From Streptomyces chromofuscus (lineage in GTDB: Bacteria; Actinomycetota; Actinomycetes; Streptomycetales; Streptomycetaceae), in NCBI RefSeq assembly GCF_015160875.1, contig NZ_CP063374.1, positions 3,224,001 to 3,288,000 on the forward strand: 64,000 nucleotides of DNA. Direction: 5' to 3'. Positions 9,217-19,742 of this stretch are shown one piece after another. Within the stretch, counting starts at the first letter, position 1, and each line of letters starts with the position of its first letter. The notes beneath the pieces are model-generated. The model did no database searches. It was not told the DNA's origin and worked only from the letters and a program-made list of their open reading frames with translations. Position numbers and translations under genes: made by a program.

Positions 9217-9882
9217 TCAGGCGGCCATCTCCTCCGCCAGGGCGACCGCCTCCACGAGCGAGTCCACCACCGGCGCCCCGGCCCCCTCCAGACTGGCCCG
9301 CCCGTGCGACCCCCCGGTGTAGAGCACGGCCTTCGCCCCCACGTGCCGAGCCGCCAGCGCGTCGTCCGCGGCGTCCCCGATCACCACCGTGCGCGTCGGG
9401 TCCACCCCGGCCAGCGCCGCCAGATGCCGCACCATGTGCTCGGCCTTGCTGCCCCCGGACGGCCCGGTCCGCCCGTCGACCCGGAGGAAGTGCGGCTCGA
9501 TCCCGAACCCCCGCACCAGCGGCACGAGTTCCTCATGCACGTACATGCTCAGGATCGACTGACTGCGCCCGCCGGCGACCCATTCCGTGAGTAGCCGCTC
9601 CGCTCCCTCGGTCAGCCCGCACCGCACCCGGTGCTCGGCGTAGTACCGGTGGAAGGTCTCGTCCATCACCAGCCACTCCGCCTCGGTCGGCAGCCGGCCC
9701 ATCAGCCGCTCGTAGAACTTCGGCACCGGCACGCAGTACAGCGCCCGGTACTGCGCCATCGTGATCGGTTCCAGCCCCAGCTCGGCGAACGCCGCGTTCG
9801 TCGCCCCGATGATCGCGTCATTGTCGTGGAACAGCGTGCCGTTCCAGTCCCACACAATGTGCGCTGCTCCCTGCATCCCCAT
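9217..9882 (-). CDS. HAD-superfamily hydrolase
   Basis: A 221-residue phosphatase-like HAD protein. Motif I is DWNGTL with the nucleophile Asp12 and an Asn in place of the usual second Asp, which is common in this phosphoglycolate-phosphatase-like group. The distal acidic motif is VVIGDAADD near residue 175. The insert between them is helical, so it is a C1-capped HAD. Two in-frame ATGs (9882 and 9876) are possible; no clear ribosome site precedes either. The open frame continues to 10263, but that extension is arginine-rich and unlikely. The substrate is unknown. Confidence 0.88.
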   Translation of the reverse strand: MGMQGAAHIVWDWNGTLFHDNDAIIGATNAAFAELGLEPITMAQYRALYCVPVPKFYERLMGRLPTEAEWLVMDETFHRYYAEHRVRCGLTEGAERLLTEWVAGGRSQSILSMYVHEELVPLVRGFGIEPHFLRVDGRTGPSGGSKAEHMVRHLAALAGVDPTRTVVIGDAADDALAARHVGAKAVLYTGGSHGRASLEGAGAPVVDSLVEAVALAEEMAA

Positions 9883-9976
9883 GCCCGAAAACGTTACCCG
9901 CCCCCACCGACAATCGAGAGACGCGCCGGTCAGCGCGGTCCGACGGGCCGGTGACGGGGCGCGACGCCGCGCGCCG

Positions 9977-10495
9977 TCAGTCGCCCCCCGGCCCCACCAG
10001 GTTCGGGATCTCCTGCGTCGCGTACCACAGCAGCTCGTGGTCCTCGGCGCCGTCCACGACGAACCGCGCGTCGTCGTCCCCGCCGTCCGCCGCCTCCATC
10101 GCCCCGGCCGCCGCGGCCACGTCCGCCTCCGCGTCCGCCGAGTCGACGTGCACCGACGCCACCTTGGCCAGCCGCACGGCACCCGCGACCCGCACCTCAC
10201 CCAGCGCCGCCGGGTCGAGCCCTCGCCCGGGGTCGGCGCTCGCCTCCCCGTCGGGCACGTCAACGGCGACCACGACGCGGCGCCGCGGCGCTCCCGGGTC
10301 CGCCGCGAGCAGCCGCAGCGAGGCCAGCGCCGCCCGGCTCAGCGCCGCGTACTCCAGCTCCTCGATGTCGTCGGAGAGGTACCACTCGCGCAGCGCGGGC
10401 GTGACGGCGTACGCGACGAGCGGTCCGGCTCCCACCTCGCCCGCCTTGTACGCCTCGGCGAGACCGGGGAGGGTCAGGGGGACGTAGACGCGCAT
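9977..10495 (-). CDS. Conserved actinobacterial protein (DUF6912 family)
   Basis: A 172-residue acidic protein opening MRVYVPLTLPGLAEAYKAGE, which I recognise as the DUF6912 family restricted to Actinobacteria. It has no signal peptide or membrane segment, an acidic Ala/Asp-rich stretch at about 115-150, and the conserved end LLWYATQEIPNLV. No function is established. It lies 94 bp upstream of the HAD gene on the same strand and may be cotranscribed with it. Confidence 0.85.
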   Translation of the reverse strand: MRVYVPLTLPGLAEAYKAGEVGAGPLVAYAVTPALREWYLSDDIEELEYAALSRAALASLRLLAADPGAPRRRVVVAVDVPDGEASADPGRGLDPAALGEVRVAGAVRLAKVASVHVDSADAEADVAAAAGAMEAADGGDDDARFVVDGAEDHELLWYATQEIPNLVGPGGD

Positions 10496-10808
10496 GGCTG
10501 GCCGCTTTCGTGGTCGGAGGGCTCCGCAAGCCCGCGTAAAGGGCCTTCAGGATACGTGCGGGGTCCCCTTTCGAGTCCCTCCCCGCACCCCGTCGAGCGT
10601 CCACCCCGCGCCGTGGATTCACCCGGCGCACCCCCGTGTTCTCGGGCTTCCAGCCCCGCCCGTCACCCGGATAAGTGAAGATTCCGGACCCCCTCGACCC
10701 CGGCCCCCTCGGCTTGCCGCCCCAGGAGCCAGCCCCGTACAAGATCCCCAACAGCAAGTTACTGCCCGGTACGAACGCCTGGCCGGGCTCAGTGAAACGG
10801 GATTCCCC
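10496..10808. other. Divergent intergenic region, 313 bp
   Basis: It separates the DUF6912 gene from the Rv3235-like gene and must hold both promoters. The sequence is C-rich on the plus strand. I see no convincing -35/-10 pair, RNA gene or repeat. Confidence 0.4.
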
Positions 10809-11336
10809 ATGAACAAGGTCATGACCAGGACCGCCCAGCGCCACCCCGCGTCCCGTCCCCCCTCCCGCCGCGACACGCGCCGCCCCGGCGGCAGCCCACC
10901 ACGGGCCCAGGGCACGGGCCCCGCCCGATCGGCGTCCGCCGTCACGCGCACGGGCCCCGCCCGATCGGCGTCCGCCGTCACGCGCCCCCTTGCCGTCCCC
11001 CAGCCGCGCCCCACGGACCTCTTCGCCGACCGCCTGCTCCTCGTCCTCAGCGGACGGCGCCCCGTCCACGCCATGCTCGGCTACACCGCCGGACCCGCCT
11101 ACGACGACCTGGCCCGCCTCGCCGAGCACGGCCCCCTGCGTGCCCGCGGCCCCCGGCCCGTCATCCGCGACATCGGCTACTGCGAACCCCGCCCTGGCGC
11201 CATCGAGGCCTTCGCCCGCATCGGCACCGGCGACCGCCTGCGCGCCATGGCCTTCCGCCTGGAACTGGGCCGGGACAACCGCTGGCGCTGCACAGCGGTG
11301 GAACTCGGCGGCACCCGGGCCGCCGACGACGACTAG
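10809..11336 (+). CDS. Rv3235-like family protein
   Basis: A 175-residue protein with a disordered, Arg/Pro/Ser-rich N-terminal half and a conserved C-terminal domain (about 80-170: ADRLLLVLSGRRPVHAML, then YCEPRPGAIEAFARI and AMAFRLELG). Small proteins of this type sit next to secA across Actinobacteria, including Rv3235 in M. tuberculosis, but their role is unknown. The N-terminal half carries a perfect 36-bp tandem duplication (10914-10985) encoding TGPARSASAVTR twice. The start is the ATG at 10809; the ATG at 10821 is an alternative. A shared terminator lies between it and secA. Confidence 0.8.
   Translation: MNKVMTRTAQRHPASRPPSRRDTRRPGGSPPRAQGTGPARSASAVTRTGPARSASAVTRPLAVPQPRPTDLFADRLLLVLSGRRPVHAMLGYTAGPAYDDLARLAEHGPLRARGPRPVIRDIGYCEPRPGAIEAFARIGTGDRLRAMAFRLELGRDNRWRCTAVELGGTRAADDD
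10914..10985 (+). repeat. Perfect 36-bp tandem duplication inside the Rv3235-like gene
   Basis: Positions 10914-10949 and 10950-10985 are identical. In frame this adds 12 residues to the disordered N-terminal region. Identity at every base suggests recent slippage or duplication. Confidence 0.95.
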
Positions 11337-11419
11337 CTAGGTCCTGACGTTCGGAACATGGGAAGAGGAGCCCGCGTCTTCGGCTCATCCGAAGGACAGG
11401 CCGGCCGTAGCCCGCATGC

Positions 11420-11455
11420 CGAAGGGCCGGGCACCCCAGGTGCTCCGGCCCTTCG
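11420..11455. terminator. Terminator between the Rv3235-like gene and secA
   Basis: CGAAGGGCCGG-GCACC faces GGTGC-T-CCGGCCCTTCG with a single bulge and a tiny loop. It serves convergent genes, so it is probably bidirectional. Confidence 0.82.
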
Positions 11456-11467
11456 CCTGATCAGGAC

Positions 11468-11512
11468 GCTACGACGCTTCGAACGCTACGACCGCTTCGA
11501 CCGCTTCGACAT
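11468..11512. repeat. Short 9-bp imperfect direct repeats downstream of secA
   Basis: Variants of CGCTTCGAC and CGCTACGAC occur about five times in a row between the secA stop and the terminator, in the 3' untranslated part of the secA transcript. Function unknown. Confidence 0.7.
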
Positions 11513-11524
11513 TCCTGGACGGTG

Positions 11525-14335
<2,811 letters not shown>

Positions 14336-14569
14336 GGGGGTTGGTCTCCTTGCCGGTCGGGCCTGGGACGGTCGGTTTCCTTCTGACGTACTGAGCAACG
14401 GCCATCGTATGCGAGGACCCGGCCGCGCCGGGAGGCCTGCCGGACCATCACGGTCCGCCGTCGTGCTTCGGGGTCGGATCTTCCGTCGAACTGCCTTCGA
14501 GAATCGCCGTCGAATCTGTCTTCACACGGGACAACGGACCAGGGCCCCGGATGGTGCCGCGTCACGCCG

Positions 14570-14587
14570 ACGATTTGCGCGAATCGT
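14570..14587. promoter_or_regulatory. Palindrome in the secA/GNAT divergent intergenic region
   Basis: ACGATT-TGCGCG-AATCGT is a perfect 6+6 palindrome located 235 bp upstream of secA and 66 bp upstream of the acetyltransferase start. It could be an operator for either gene. The rest of the 317-bp gap (14336-14652) holds no gene that I can support. Confidence 0.35.
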
Positions 14588-14652
14588 GATGGCGCGCTCA
14601 CGCACGGCCAAAGCGATGGCGGCGCACCCGCCCGCACGAGCAGAATCGGGCG

Positions 14653-15231
14653 ATGGAGCCCGACACGATTCCCACCCCTCGCCTCCGGCTGCGCACCGTG
14701 GGCCCGGACGACACCGACGCCGTGTACGCCGCGTGCCAGGACACGGACATCCAGCGCTGGACGACGATCCCCTCGCCCTATCTCCGCGAGCACGCCCGGT
14801 CCTTCACCGAGCACGACGTCCCCCGGGGCTGGGCCGACGGCTCGATGTTCACCTTCGGCCTCTTCCTCCCCGACGGGGAACTGGCCGGCATGCTCGGCGT
14901 CACCATGCGCTCCCTGGGGGTGGGCGAGATCGGTTTCTGGACGGCCAGGCGGCACCGGGGGAACGGCTACATGACCGAGGCCACCCGCGCCGCCTCCCGC
15001 TGGGCCTTCGTCCAGCAGAGCGTGGACCGCCTGGAGTGGCGCGCCGAGGTGGGCAACACCGCCTCCCGCGCGGTGGCCGAGAACGCCGGCTTCACCATGG
15101 AGGGCACCCTGAGGGCGGCCCTCAACAACAACGGCGTACGCCGCGACTGCTGGGTGGGCTCCCTGCTGCCCTCGGACCTGGGGCTGCCGTCGGCGGCGCC
15201 GTACCTGCCGGCCCGGGCGCCGGCCACGTAG
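14653..15231 (+). CDS. GNAT-family N-acetyltransferase (RimJ/RimL-like)
   Basis: A 192-residue acetyl-CoA-dependent acyltransferase of the RimJ/RimL type. The opening TPRLRLRTVGPDDTDAVY is the classic beta1-alpha1 of this group. The acetyl-CoA pyrophosphate loop is RRHRGNGYMTEA at about residues 100-111, followed by LEWRAEVGNTASRAVAENAG, where side-chain acetylases of ribosomal proteins and antibiotics have NxxSxxxxxKxGF. The acceptor is unknown. No Shine-Dalgarno precedes the ATG, so it may be leaderless. Divergent from secA. Confidence 0.88.
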   Translation: MEPDTIPTPRLRLRTVGPDDTDAVYAACQDTDIQRWTTIPSPYLREHARSFTEHDVPRGWADGSMFTFGLFLPDGELAGMLGVTMRSLGVGEIGFWTARRHRGNGYMTEATRAASRWAFVQQSVDRLEWRAEVGNTASRAVAENAGFTMEGTLRAALNNNGVRRDCWVGSLLPSDLGLPSAAPYLPARAPAT

Positions 15232-15307
15232 GCCGGTCTCGGGCGGCCCCTTCACAAAACCCCAGCTCGTCCCGCACTGTCAGTCCCACCCCCTATCGTT
15301 CGACGGC

Positions 15308-16504
15308 ATGACGATCCCGCGCCCCGTGGAACTCTCCGCAGCCGAAGCCCGACGCATCGCCCTTCGCGCCCAGGGCTTCCTCGGCGCGCCCGACCGCAGG
15401 GCAGGCGTGCGCGGGACACTCCGCCACCTGGGTGCGATCCAGCTCGACACCATCTCCGTCCTCGCCCGCTCCCACGAGCTCGTCCCGTACGCCCGCCTGG
15501 GCGCGGTCGGCCGCAGGACCGTCGAGGACGCGTACTGGAAGCCGACGGCCGCGGGAGCGCCTGCGGCACGGCCTCACGCGTTCGAGTACTGGTCGCACGC
15601 CGCGTGCATCCTCCCCATCGAGGAGTGGCCCCACTTCGCGTTCCGCCGTCGCGCCTACCGCAACCGCCCCCACTGGAACCACGAGCTCCCGGACGGCGTG
15701 TACGACCAGGTCATCAAGCAGCTGCGCGCCGAGGGCCCCCTCACGGCCACGGAGCTGGGCGGGGCCAAGCGGACCAGCGAGTGGTGGGACTGGTCCGGCA
15801 CGAAGGTCGCCGTGGAACGCGCCCTGATGTACGGCGAGGTGGTGTGCGTGGAGCGCCGCGGCTGGAAGCGCGTCTACGACCTCGCCGAACGCGCGGTCCC
15901 CGAGGACCTGCTGCACGACGAACTCGACGACACCGAGTGCCTTCGCCGCCTGGTCCGTCTGGCGGGCCAGTCGCTCGGCGTCGGCACGCGCGCGGACCTC
16001 GCCGACTACCACCGCCTCAGGGCTGAGCAGGTCGACGCGGTGATCGCCGACTCGGGCCTGGTCCCGGTCACCGTCGAGGGCTGGGGCAAGCCGGCCTGGG
16101 CGGACCCGACGGCCCTGCGGACGCCGCCGCGCGGCCGCCACCGCACCACCCTGCTGTCCCCGTTCGACTCCCTGATCTGGGAGCGCGCCCGCACCGAGCG
16201 CGTCTTCGGCTTCACCCACCGCCTGGAGGCCTACGTCCCCAAGCCCAAGCGGGTCCACGGCTACTTCGCGATGCCCGTGCTCTCGGGTGGCCGCCTGGTG
16301 GGCCGTGTGGACCCGGCCCGCGAGGGCCGCACCCTGGTGGCCAAGCAGGTCACGCTGGACGGCCCGAAGGCGGTGGCGGCGGTGGCCCAGGCCCTGACCG
16401 AGGCGGCGAGCTGGGTGGACTGCACGCACGTCCGTGTGGAACGAGTGGACGCCCCGGATCTGCGCGAGCCGCTCATCGGGGAACTCGCCCGACTCGTCGG
16501 CTGA
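15308..16504 (+). CDS. Winged-helix DNA glycosylase of the YcaQ/AlkZ family
   Basis: A 398-residue HTH_42 (DUF1006) protein. The family comprises alkylpurine or interstrand-crosslink glycosylases built from winged helices, such as S. sahachiroi AlkZ and E. coli YcaQ. The catalytic loop here is AIQLDTISV with Gln45 and Asp47, which is the QxD pattern of YcaQ-like enzymes, not the QxQ pattern of self-resistance AlkZ enzymes. A general repair role is therefore more likely than antibiotic self-protection, and no biosynthetic cluster is adjacent. A -10-like TATCGT at 15294-15299 and no ribosome site suggest a leaderless or near-leaderless mRNA. Confidence 0.87.
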   Translation: MTIPRPVELSAAEARRIALRAQGFLGAPDRRAGVRGTLRHLGAIQLDTISVLARSHELVPYARLGAVGRRTVEDAYWKPTAAGAPAARPHAFEYWSHAACILPIEEWPHFAFRRRAYRNRPHWNHELPDGVYDQVIKQLRAEGPLTATELGGAKRTSEWWDWSGTKVAVERALMYGEVVCVERRGWKRVYDLAERAVPEDLLHDELDDTECLRRLVRLAGQSLGVGTRADLADYHRLRAEQVDAVIADSGLVPVTVEGWGKPAWADPTALRTPPRGRHRTTLLSPFDSLIWERARTERVFGFTHRLEAYVPKPKRVHGYFAMPVLSGGRLVGRVDPAREGRTLVAKQVTLDGPKAVAAVAQALTEAASWVDCTHVRVERVDAPDLREPLIGELARLVG

Positions 16505-16538
16505 CCCGAGTGCTGGGGCGGGAAGAGGACGGCCGCAG

Positions 16539-17285
16539 TCAGCGGATCTCGAGGATCTTCTCGCGCATCGCGTACACCACCGCCTCCATCCTGGAGTGCA
16601 GCTGCAGCTTCTCCAGGATGTTGCGCACGTGGTTCTTCACGGTGTTCTCCGAGATGAACAACTCCTTGGCGATGTCCCGGTTGTTCATCCCCGTGGCGAC
16701 CAGCTTGAGCACTTCCAGCTCGCGGTCGGTCAGCCGGGGCGCGGGCACCAGCCGCCGCTCGTCGGTCCGCTGGATCATCGACTTGAACTCGGTCAGCAGC
16801 TTCGACGCCATGGACGGACTGATCTGCGACTGCCCGTCGGCCACCGCGCGGATCGCCGTGGCCACCTCGTCCGTGGAGATCTCCTTCAGGAGGTATCCGG
16901 TGGCCCCCGCCTTGATGGCGTCGTAGAGGTCGGCTTCCTCGTCGCTGATCGTCAGCATGATGATCTTGGCGCTGGGGGCCACCTCCTTGATGGAGGTGCA
17001 CGCCTCGATCCCGCCCCGCTTCGGCATCCGTACGTCCATCAGGACGATGTCCGGCAGCAGGTCGGCGGCCTTCTCCACGGCCTCGGCCCCGTCGCCCGCC
17101 TCCCCCACGACCTGGATGTCCTCCTCGGCCGCGAGCACGATCTCCAGGCCCCGTCGGAAGAGAGCGTGGTCGTCCACCACCAGGACACGGATGGGCTCCT
17201 GGCGCGCGGCACCCCCGTCCGGGCCCGTGCCGCCGACGCCGTCGCCGGCGCCCTCGGCATGCATCGGTCCGAAGCTGTCCGCCAT
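16539..17285 (-). CDS. NarL/LuxR-type two-component response regulator without an adjacent kinase
   Basis: A 248-residue regulator. After a disordered, Gly/Asp-rich N-terminus (1-30), the receiver domain holds the acidic pair Asp38-Asp39, the phospho-acceptor Asp84 (VLMDVRMP) and the conserved Lys in GATGYLLKEIS. The C-terminal LuxR-type helix-turn-helix (about 180-245) has LTDRELEVLKLVATGMNNRDIA and ENTVKNHV. The start ATG at 17285 is preceded by GGGAGG. No histidine kinase gene is nearby, so the regulator is an orphan in this locus. It ends 34 bp from the convergent YcaQ gene. Target genes unknown. Confidence 0.95.
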   Translation of the reverse strand: MADSFGPMHAEGAGDGVGGTGPDGGAARQEPIRVLVVDDHALFRRGLEIVLAAEEDIQVVGEAGDGAEAVEKAADLLPDIVLMDVRMPKRGGIEACTSIKEVAPSAKIIMLTISDEEADLYDAIKAGATGYLLKEISTDEVATAIRAVADGQSQISPSMASKLLTEFKSMIQRTDERRLVPAPRLTDRELEVLKLVATGMNNRDIAKELFISENTVKNHVRNILEKLQLHSRMEAVVYAMREKILEIR

Positions 17286-17337
17286 CGTTCCTCCCCCTGA
17301 AGGCTGTGGCCCGTGGTCCTGCCATCGCCAACCCAAG

Positions 17338-17364
17338 GCAACGGCCCACCGGTTGGGCCGTTGC
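17338..17364. promoter_or_regulatory. Perfect 11-bp hairpin 53 bp upstream of the response-regulator start
   Basis: GCAACGGCCCA faces TGGGCCGTTGC with a 5-nt loop. It lies in the probable 5' untranslated region or promoter of the regulator gene, beyond the separate hpf terminator. It could be an operator, a 5' UTR structure or a second terminator. Confidence 0.5.
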
Positions 17365-17426
17365 GGCCATGATTTCATGCCCGGACGACACTGCGGTGAC
17401 GAAGCGACGGGTCATGTGGTCGCACA

Positions 17427-17467
17427 CGGGTGCCCCTGGGAGCGCACGCGCACTCCAGGGGCACCCG
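17427..17467 (-). terminator. Terminator after hpf
   Basis: A 13-bp stem, CGGGTGCCCCTGG facing CCAGGGGCACCCG, with a 15-nt loop, begins 24 bp downstream of the hpf stop codon. Confidence 0.8.
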
Positions 17468-17490
17468 GATCAGTTGTCGTCCGGAGTAGG

Positions 17491-18183
17491 TCAGCCGCCC
17501 AGCGGACCCCCCGCATCAGGAGAGGGCGCCTGAGTGACCATCGTGTCCGTCCTGAGGTGGATCACGCCGTAGTCGTACGCGTGCCGCCGGTAGACGACAC
17601 TCGGTTCCTTCGTCTCGGAGTCGACGAACAGATAGAAGTCGTGCCCGACCAGCTCCATCTCGTAGAGCGCCTGGTCGAGAGTCATGGGTGCTGCGGCGTG
17701 TGTCTTCTCACGAACGACGAGGGGGCCTTCGCCCTGTACTTCCAGCGAGCCGATCTTCTTCTTGGGTACTGCGTCCGGCTCGTCGGCCAGGAAGGTACCG
17801 CCATTGCCGTTGAGCGTCGCCGCGCCCGGAACATGGTCGGCGACCTCTGCTGCCGTCAGTCGGCGCACCCCCCGGCGCGTGTGACGCTTGTCGTGCTGCC
17901 TGCGCAGCCGGGCATCCAGCTTCTCCGCGGCCAGGTCGAGCGCCGCGTAGGGATCGCTCGCCGCTGCCTCCGCCCGGATCACCGGACCGCGGGAGCGCAG
18001 GGTGATCTCCACCCGGTCACAGCGGTCGGCCTGTCGGGGGTTGGGCTCCTTGGACACCTCGACGTCGAGGCTGATCACCTTGCCGTCGAGCTTCTGGATC
18101 TTGTCCAGCTTCAGCTTCTCGGCCACGTGCTTGCGGAACCGCTCGGGCACCTCGGTCTTGCGGCCCTTGACGACGATGTCCAC
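17491..18183 (-). CDS. hpf: Long-form ribosome hibernation promoting factor
   Basis: Binds the 30S decoding region and, through its C-terminal domain, dimerises ribosomes into inactive 100S particles during slow growth or stress. The 230-residue protein has the N-terminal S30AE/YfiA domain (1-105, VDIVVKGRKTEVPERFRKHV, RVEITLRSRGPVIRAE), a basic/variable linker and the C-terminal dimerisation domain (about 170-225, AAPMTLDQALYEMELVGHDF, VVYRRHAYDYGVIHL). The start is the GTG at 18183 with GGAG a few bases upstream; a longer open frame to 18354 lacks homology to the family. Streptomyces has a second paralogue elsewhere, so the division of labour is unknown. Confidence 0.95.
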   Translation of the reverse strand: MDIVVKGRKTEVPERFRKHVAEKLKLDKIQKLDGKVISLDVEVSKEPNPRQADRCDRVEITLRSRGPVIRAEAAASDPYAALDLAAEKLDARLRRQHDKRHTRRGVRRLTAAEVADHVPGAATLNGNGGTFLADEPDAVPKKKIGSLEVQGEGPLVVREKTHAAAPMTLDQALYEMELVGHDFYLFVDSETKEPSVVYRRHAYDYGVIHLRTDTMVTQAPSPDAGGPLGG

Positions 18184-18496
18184 GCAGAACTCCGTTCCCG
18201 GATCGCTCCGCTTCACTGGCGGAGCATCTCCCTTGTGCACCAGGTCCCGGTCAGCCCCGGAACCTCGGACTTCGGTGACGTCCACCTCCTCCCCCAGAAG
18301 CAAGATCTCCACCCGGCCGGCGCGGGTGATTACAGAAAACCCGCGGCACGGCATTCGGATAAGCGAGGTGTGGCCTGCGGCTTTCCCTCACAACCGAACA
18401 TATCTCGCCCGGACGGACGGCGTCACCCTCTACTGCCGCGTACCTCCGTTCCGGTGAATTCGCCCTGTCACTACCTGCAACGACGCAACCTCGCAG
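18184..18496. other. hpf upstream region, 313 bp
   Basis: This lies between the comF stop and the hpf start. It is less GC-rich than its surroundings and should carry the hpf promoter. A TGTAAT word on the minus strand (near 18332) could be a -10, but no matching -35 is clear. No gene is seen. Confidence 0.4.
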
Positions 18497-19372
18497 TCAG
18501 CTCCGGTTTATTTCGAAAGAATCCGGCGGTGCCGCGATCACCGCAGCACAGATCAGGTCAGGGGCGTGGTTCGCCTTTCCCGGCACGACCCGTTCCGGGC
18601 CCGTGCTCTCTTCCATTGATCCAGTCATCCGTTCCCCTCTCCTTTCCCCATTGGCTCCCGCGTACACGGCCGTCACCACATCTCCGCGCGTCCCGGACGC
18701 CGCACCGCTGTAACCAGCCGTTCCCTCTGCCGGCACCGCTCGCACGGCCCTCGCCGCCTCGGCCAGTGAGGCGCCCGTGGTCATCAGGTCGTCCACCAGC
18801 ACCACCGGACCGGCGCGCAGCAGCCCGGCACCGCCGGCGGCCACCGACAGCGCGCCCGCGACGTTCTCCAGCCGCTGCCGGGCGTCGAGTCCCGCCTGGT
18901 CGGCGACCGGCCGCCGCTGCCGCAGCACCGCGAGCACCCGAGCGGGCGTCCCCGTACGGCGCAACTCGGCCGCCGCCGCGAGAGCGATCCGCCGGGCCGG
19001 ATCATGCCCCCGCGCGCGCACCGCCCGGCGCCCCGACGGCACGGGTACGAGCAGCACCGGCCCGTCGAGCACCCCTGACAGACCCGCCCGCACGGCTCCC
19101 GCGAGAGCCACGCCGAGCGGCCGGGCGAGCGGCAGCGCACCGCGCTCCTTGTGCGCCAGCAGCACGGCCCGCACCTCGTCCGCGTACGGTGCCGCCGCGT
19201 GCACGACCGGCAGCCCGCGCAGCTCCGGCACCGGTCGCACCGGGCGTGGCGCAGCCCCGCACAGGGCCACACGGCAGTCCGGGCAGAGCACCGTGCGCGG
19301 CCTGCCGCAGCCCCCGCACTCGGCCGGAAGCACCAGGTCGGTGAGGTCCTGCCACCACCCCCGCATGCCCAT
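18497..19372 (-). CDS. comF: ComF-family phosphoribosyltransferase-like protein
   Basis: A 291-residue ComF/GntX-like protein. A zinc-ribbon-like N-terminus has CGGC at Cys19/Cys22 and CPDC at Cys30/Cys33. It is followed by a type I phosphoribosyltransferase fold with the PRPP-binding signature VVLVDDLMTTGAS near residue 195. In naturally competent bacteria ComF works in DNA uptake; in Streptomyces its role is not known. The C-terminal tail (to FEINRS) is longer than in Bacillus but usual for Streptomyces. The start ATG at 19372 or 19366 is ambiguous; the frame is open to 19510. It lies upstream of hpf on the same strand. Confidence 0.9.
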   Translation of the reverse strand: MGMRGWWQDLTDLVLPAECGGCGRPRTVLCPDCRVALCGAAPRPVRPVPELRGLPVVHAAAPYADEVRAVLLAHKERGALPLARPLGVALAGAVRAGLSGVLDGPVLLVPVPSGRRAVRARGHDPARRIALAAAAELRRTGTPARVLAVLRQRRPVADQAGLDARQRLENVAGALSVAAGGAGLLRAGPVVLVDDLMTTGASLAEAARAVRAVPAEGTAGYSGAASGTRGDVVTAVYAGANGERRGERMTGSMEESTGPERVVPGKANHAPDLICAAVIAAPPDSFEINRS

Positions 19373-19742
19373 CACTGTGCCAACGACCGCGCCGCCCCCG
19401 CCACCCCTGTGGACAACCAACCGCCTGTGGACAACTCCCCGCAGGGCCCGCGCGGTGCTGCTCGACGGGCAGAAGCCGAACCGGACATCAGGCCTACCCA
19501 GCCCCGCCAAGCAGCCCGATCAGCGGCCCCGCCATGCCCGACCAGCAACCCCGGCCAGCAGCCCCGCCAAACAGCCCGACAAGCAGCCGACAAGCAGAAA
19601 CGGCCGCCCCGCCAGGCACACTGCCCGACGAAAGCGACCGTCCCGAACGTGCATTCGGGGAACGCTCATTCACCTCGCCGCGACCACTGGAAGCGGTCGA
19701 CAACCGACAAGCCCTCACCGCACGGCGAACAACCCCTAACCG
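19373..19742. other. comF-lpqB intergenic region with short imperfect repeats
   Basis: The 370-bp gap holds no gene I can support. Near-identical 25-bp segments occur 60 bp apart (19500-19524 and 19560-19584, core GCCCCGCCAA-CAGCCCGA), with weaker copies between them. Two 12-bp copies, GAACGTGCATTC and GAACGCTCATTC, start 15 bp apart at 19645 and 19660. The latter are the best candidates for a protein-binding site upstream of comF. Confidence 0.5.

Noticed and set aside
7654..9594. 646-codon plus-strand frame spanning the PfpI gene, repeat array and HAD gene
   Set aside because: It crosses a real gene in another frame and an antisense gene, with low-complexity Arg/Pro/His content.
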